DNA of 64,000 nt from Desulfitibacter alkalitolerans DSM 16504 (GTDB lineage Bacteria; Bacillota; DSM-16504; Desulfitibacterales; Desulfitibacteraceae): assembly GCF_000620305.1 (NCBI RefSeq), contig NZ_KK211100.1:176467-240466 (forward strand), written 5' to 3'. This document shows, in pieces, positions 63,956-64,000 of this stretch (the first letter of the stretch is position 1; each line of letters begins with the position of its first letter). The notes beneath the pieces were generated by a model. That model saw only the letters and a program-made list of their open reading frames with translations, ran no database searches and had not been told where the DNA came from. Both the position numbers and the translations under genes were made by a program.

Positions 63956-64000
63956 CAAAATTTCCTCTCCTGTGCAATTATTTCTTCTAAAAACTCTAGA

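Noticed and set aside
1-64000. CRISPR arrays, insertion sequences, prophage genes, tRNA and rRNA genes
   Set aside because: No regularly spaced repeats, transposase or phage motifs, or recognisable tRNA/rRNA segments were found on either strand by reading; the gene string is continuous housekeeping.

Overview
The window reads as chromosomal housekeeping DNA from an endospore-forming anaerobic member of the Clostridia, most like Peptococcales/Syntrophomonadales. That placement is an inference. It rests on Firmicutes gene order (smc-ftsY-ylxM-ffh-rpsP-khpA-ylqD-rimM-trmD-rplS; topA-dprA; recG-yloV-yloU-rpmB), on sporulation genes (ylbJ, gpr, two SASP genes), on strong AGGAGG ribosome sites with frequent TTG/GTG starts, on AT-rich DNA, and on an 11-subunit complex I operon without NuoEFG. 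No rRNA, tRNA, insertion sequence, prophage or CRISPR array was recognised. Nearly all genes lie on the minus strand, so expression runs from high to low coordinates. The exceptions are ylbJ, gpr and rpmB.

From right to left: rpe (63.3-64.0 kb) precedes a riboflavin operon (ribD-ribE-ribBA-ribH) controlled by an FMN riboswitch with its own promoter and terminator. A phosphodiesterase gene and rpmB converge on a shared terminator. Then come yloU, yloV and recG, and a sporulation block: two tandem SASP genes facing gpr, the protease that degrades SASPs at germination. A small zinc-ribbon gene (ylaI-like), a strongly structured non-coding stretch (52.34-52.44 kb), rsmD, a coiled-coil gene overlapping ylbJ tail to tail, a patatin-like lipase and ackA follow.

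The next block (38.9-47.8 kb) is lipid synthesis: yceD-rpmF, then fapR behind a promoter carrying a FapR operator, then plsX, fabH, fabK, fabD, fabG, acpP, a second FabK/nitronate-monooxygenase-like gene and fabF. fabK has no ATG/GTG/TTG that could give a full-length protein and seems to start at AUC or AUU. Downstream are rnc, an Elp3-like radical SAM gene, smc, an unusual two-domain JAMM-like protein, ftsY, a methylthioadenosine salvage trio (mtnP-mtnA-mtaD), ylxM-ffh, rpsP-khpA, ylqD-rimM-trmD, a SPOUT methyltransferase and rplS.

The left third holds rbgA and rnhB, the nuoABCDHIJKLMN operon (11.3-20.9 kb), yraN, a membrane-anchored FMN glutamate-synthase-domain protein, a ROK kinase, comM, tex, dprA, topA and the 5' part of trmFO. 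The nuo block sits inside what is usually a compact rplS-rbgA-rnhB-yraN-comM-dprA-topA-trmFO string.

Most likely to be undescribed: the duplicated JAMM-like protein between smc and ftsY, the non-canonical fabK start, the structured element near the gpr/SASP block, and the inverted repeats between fapR and plsX and over the putative rbgA promoter.
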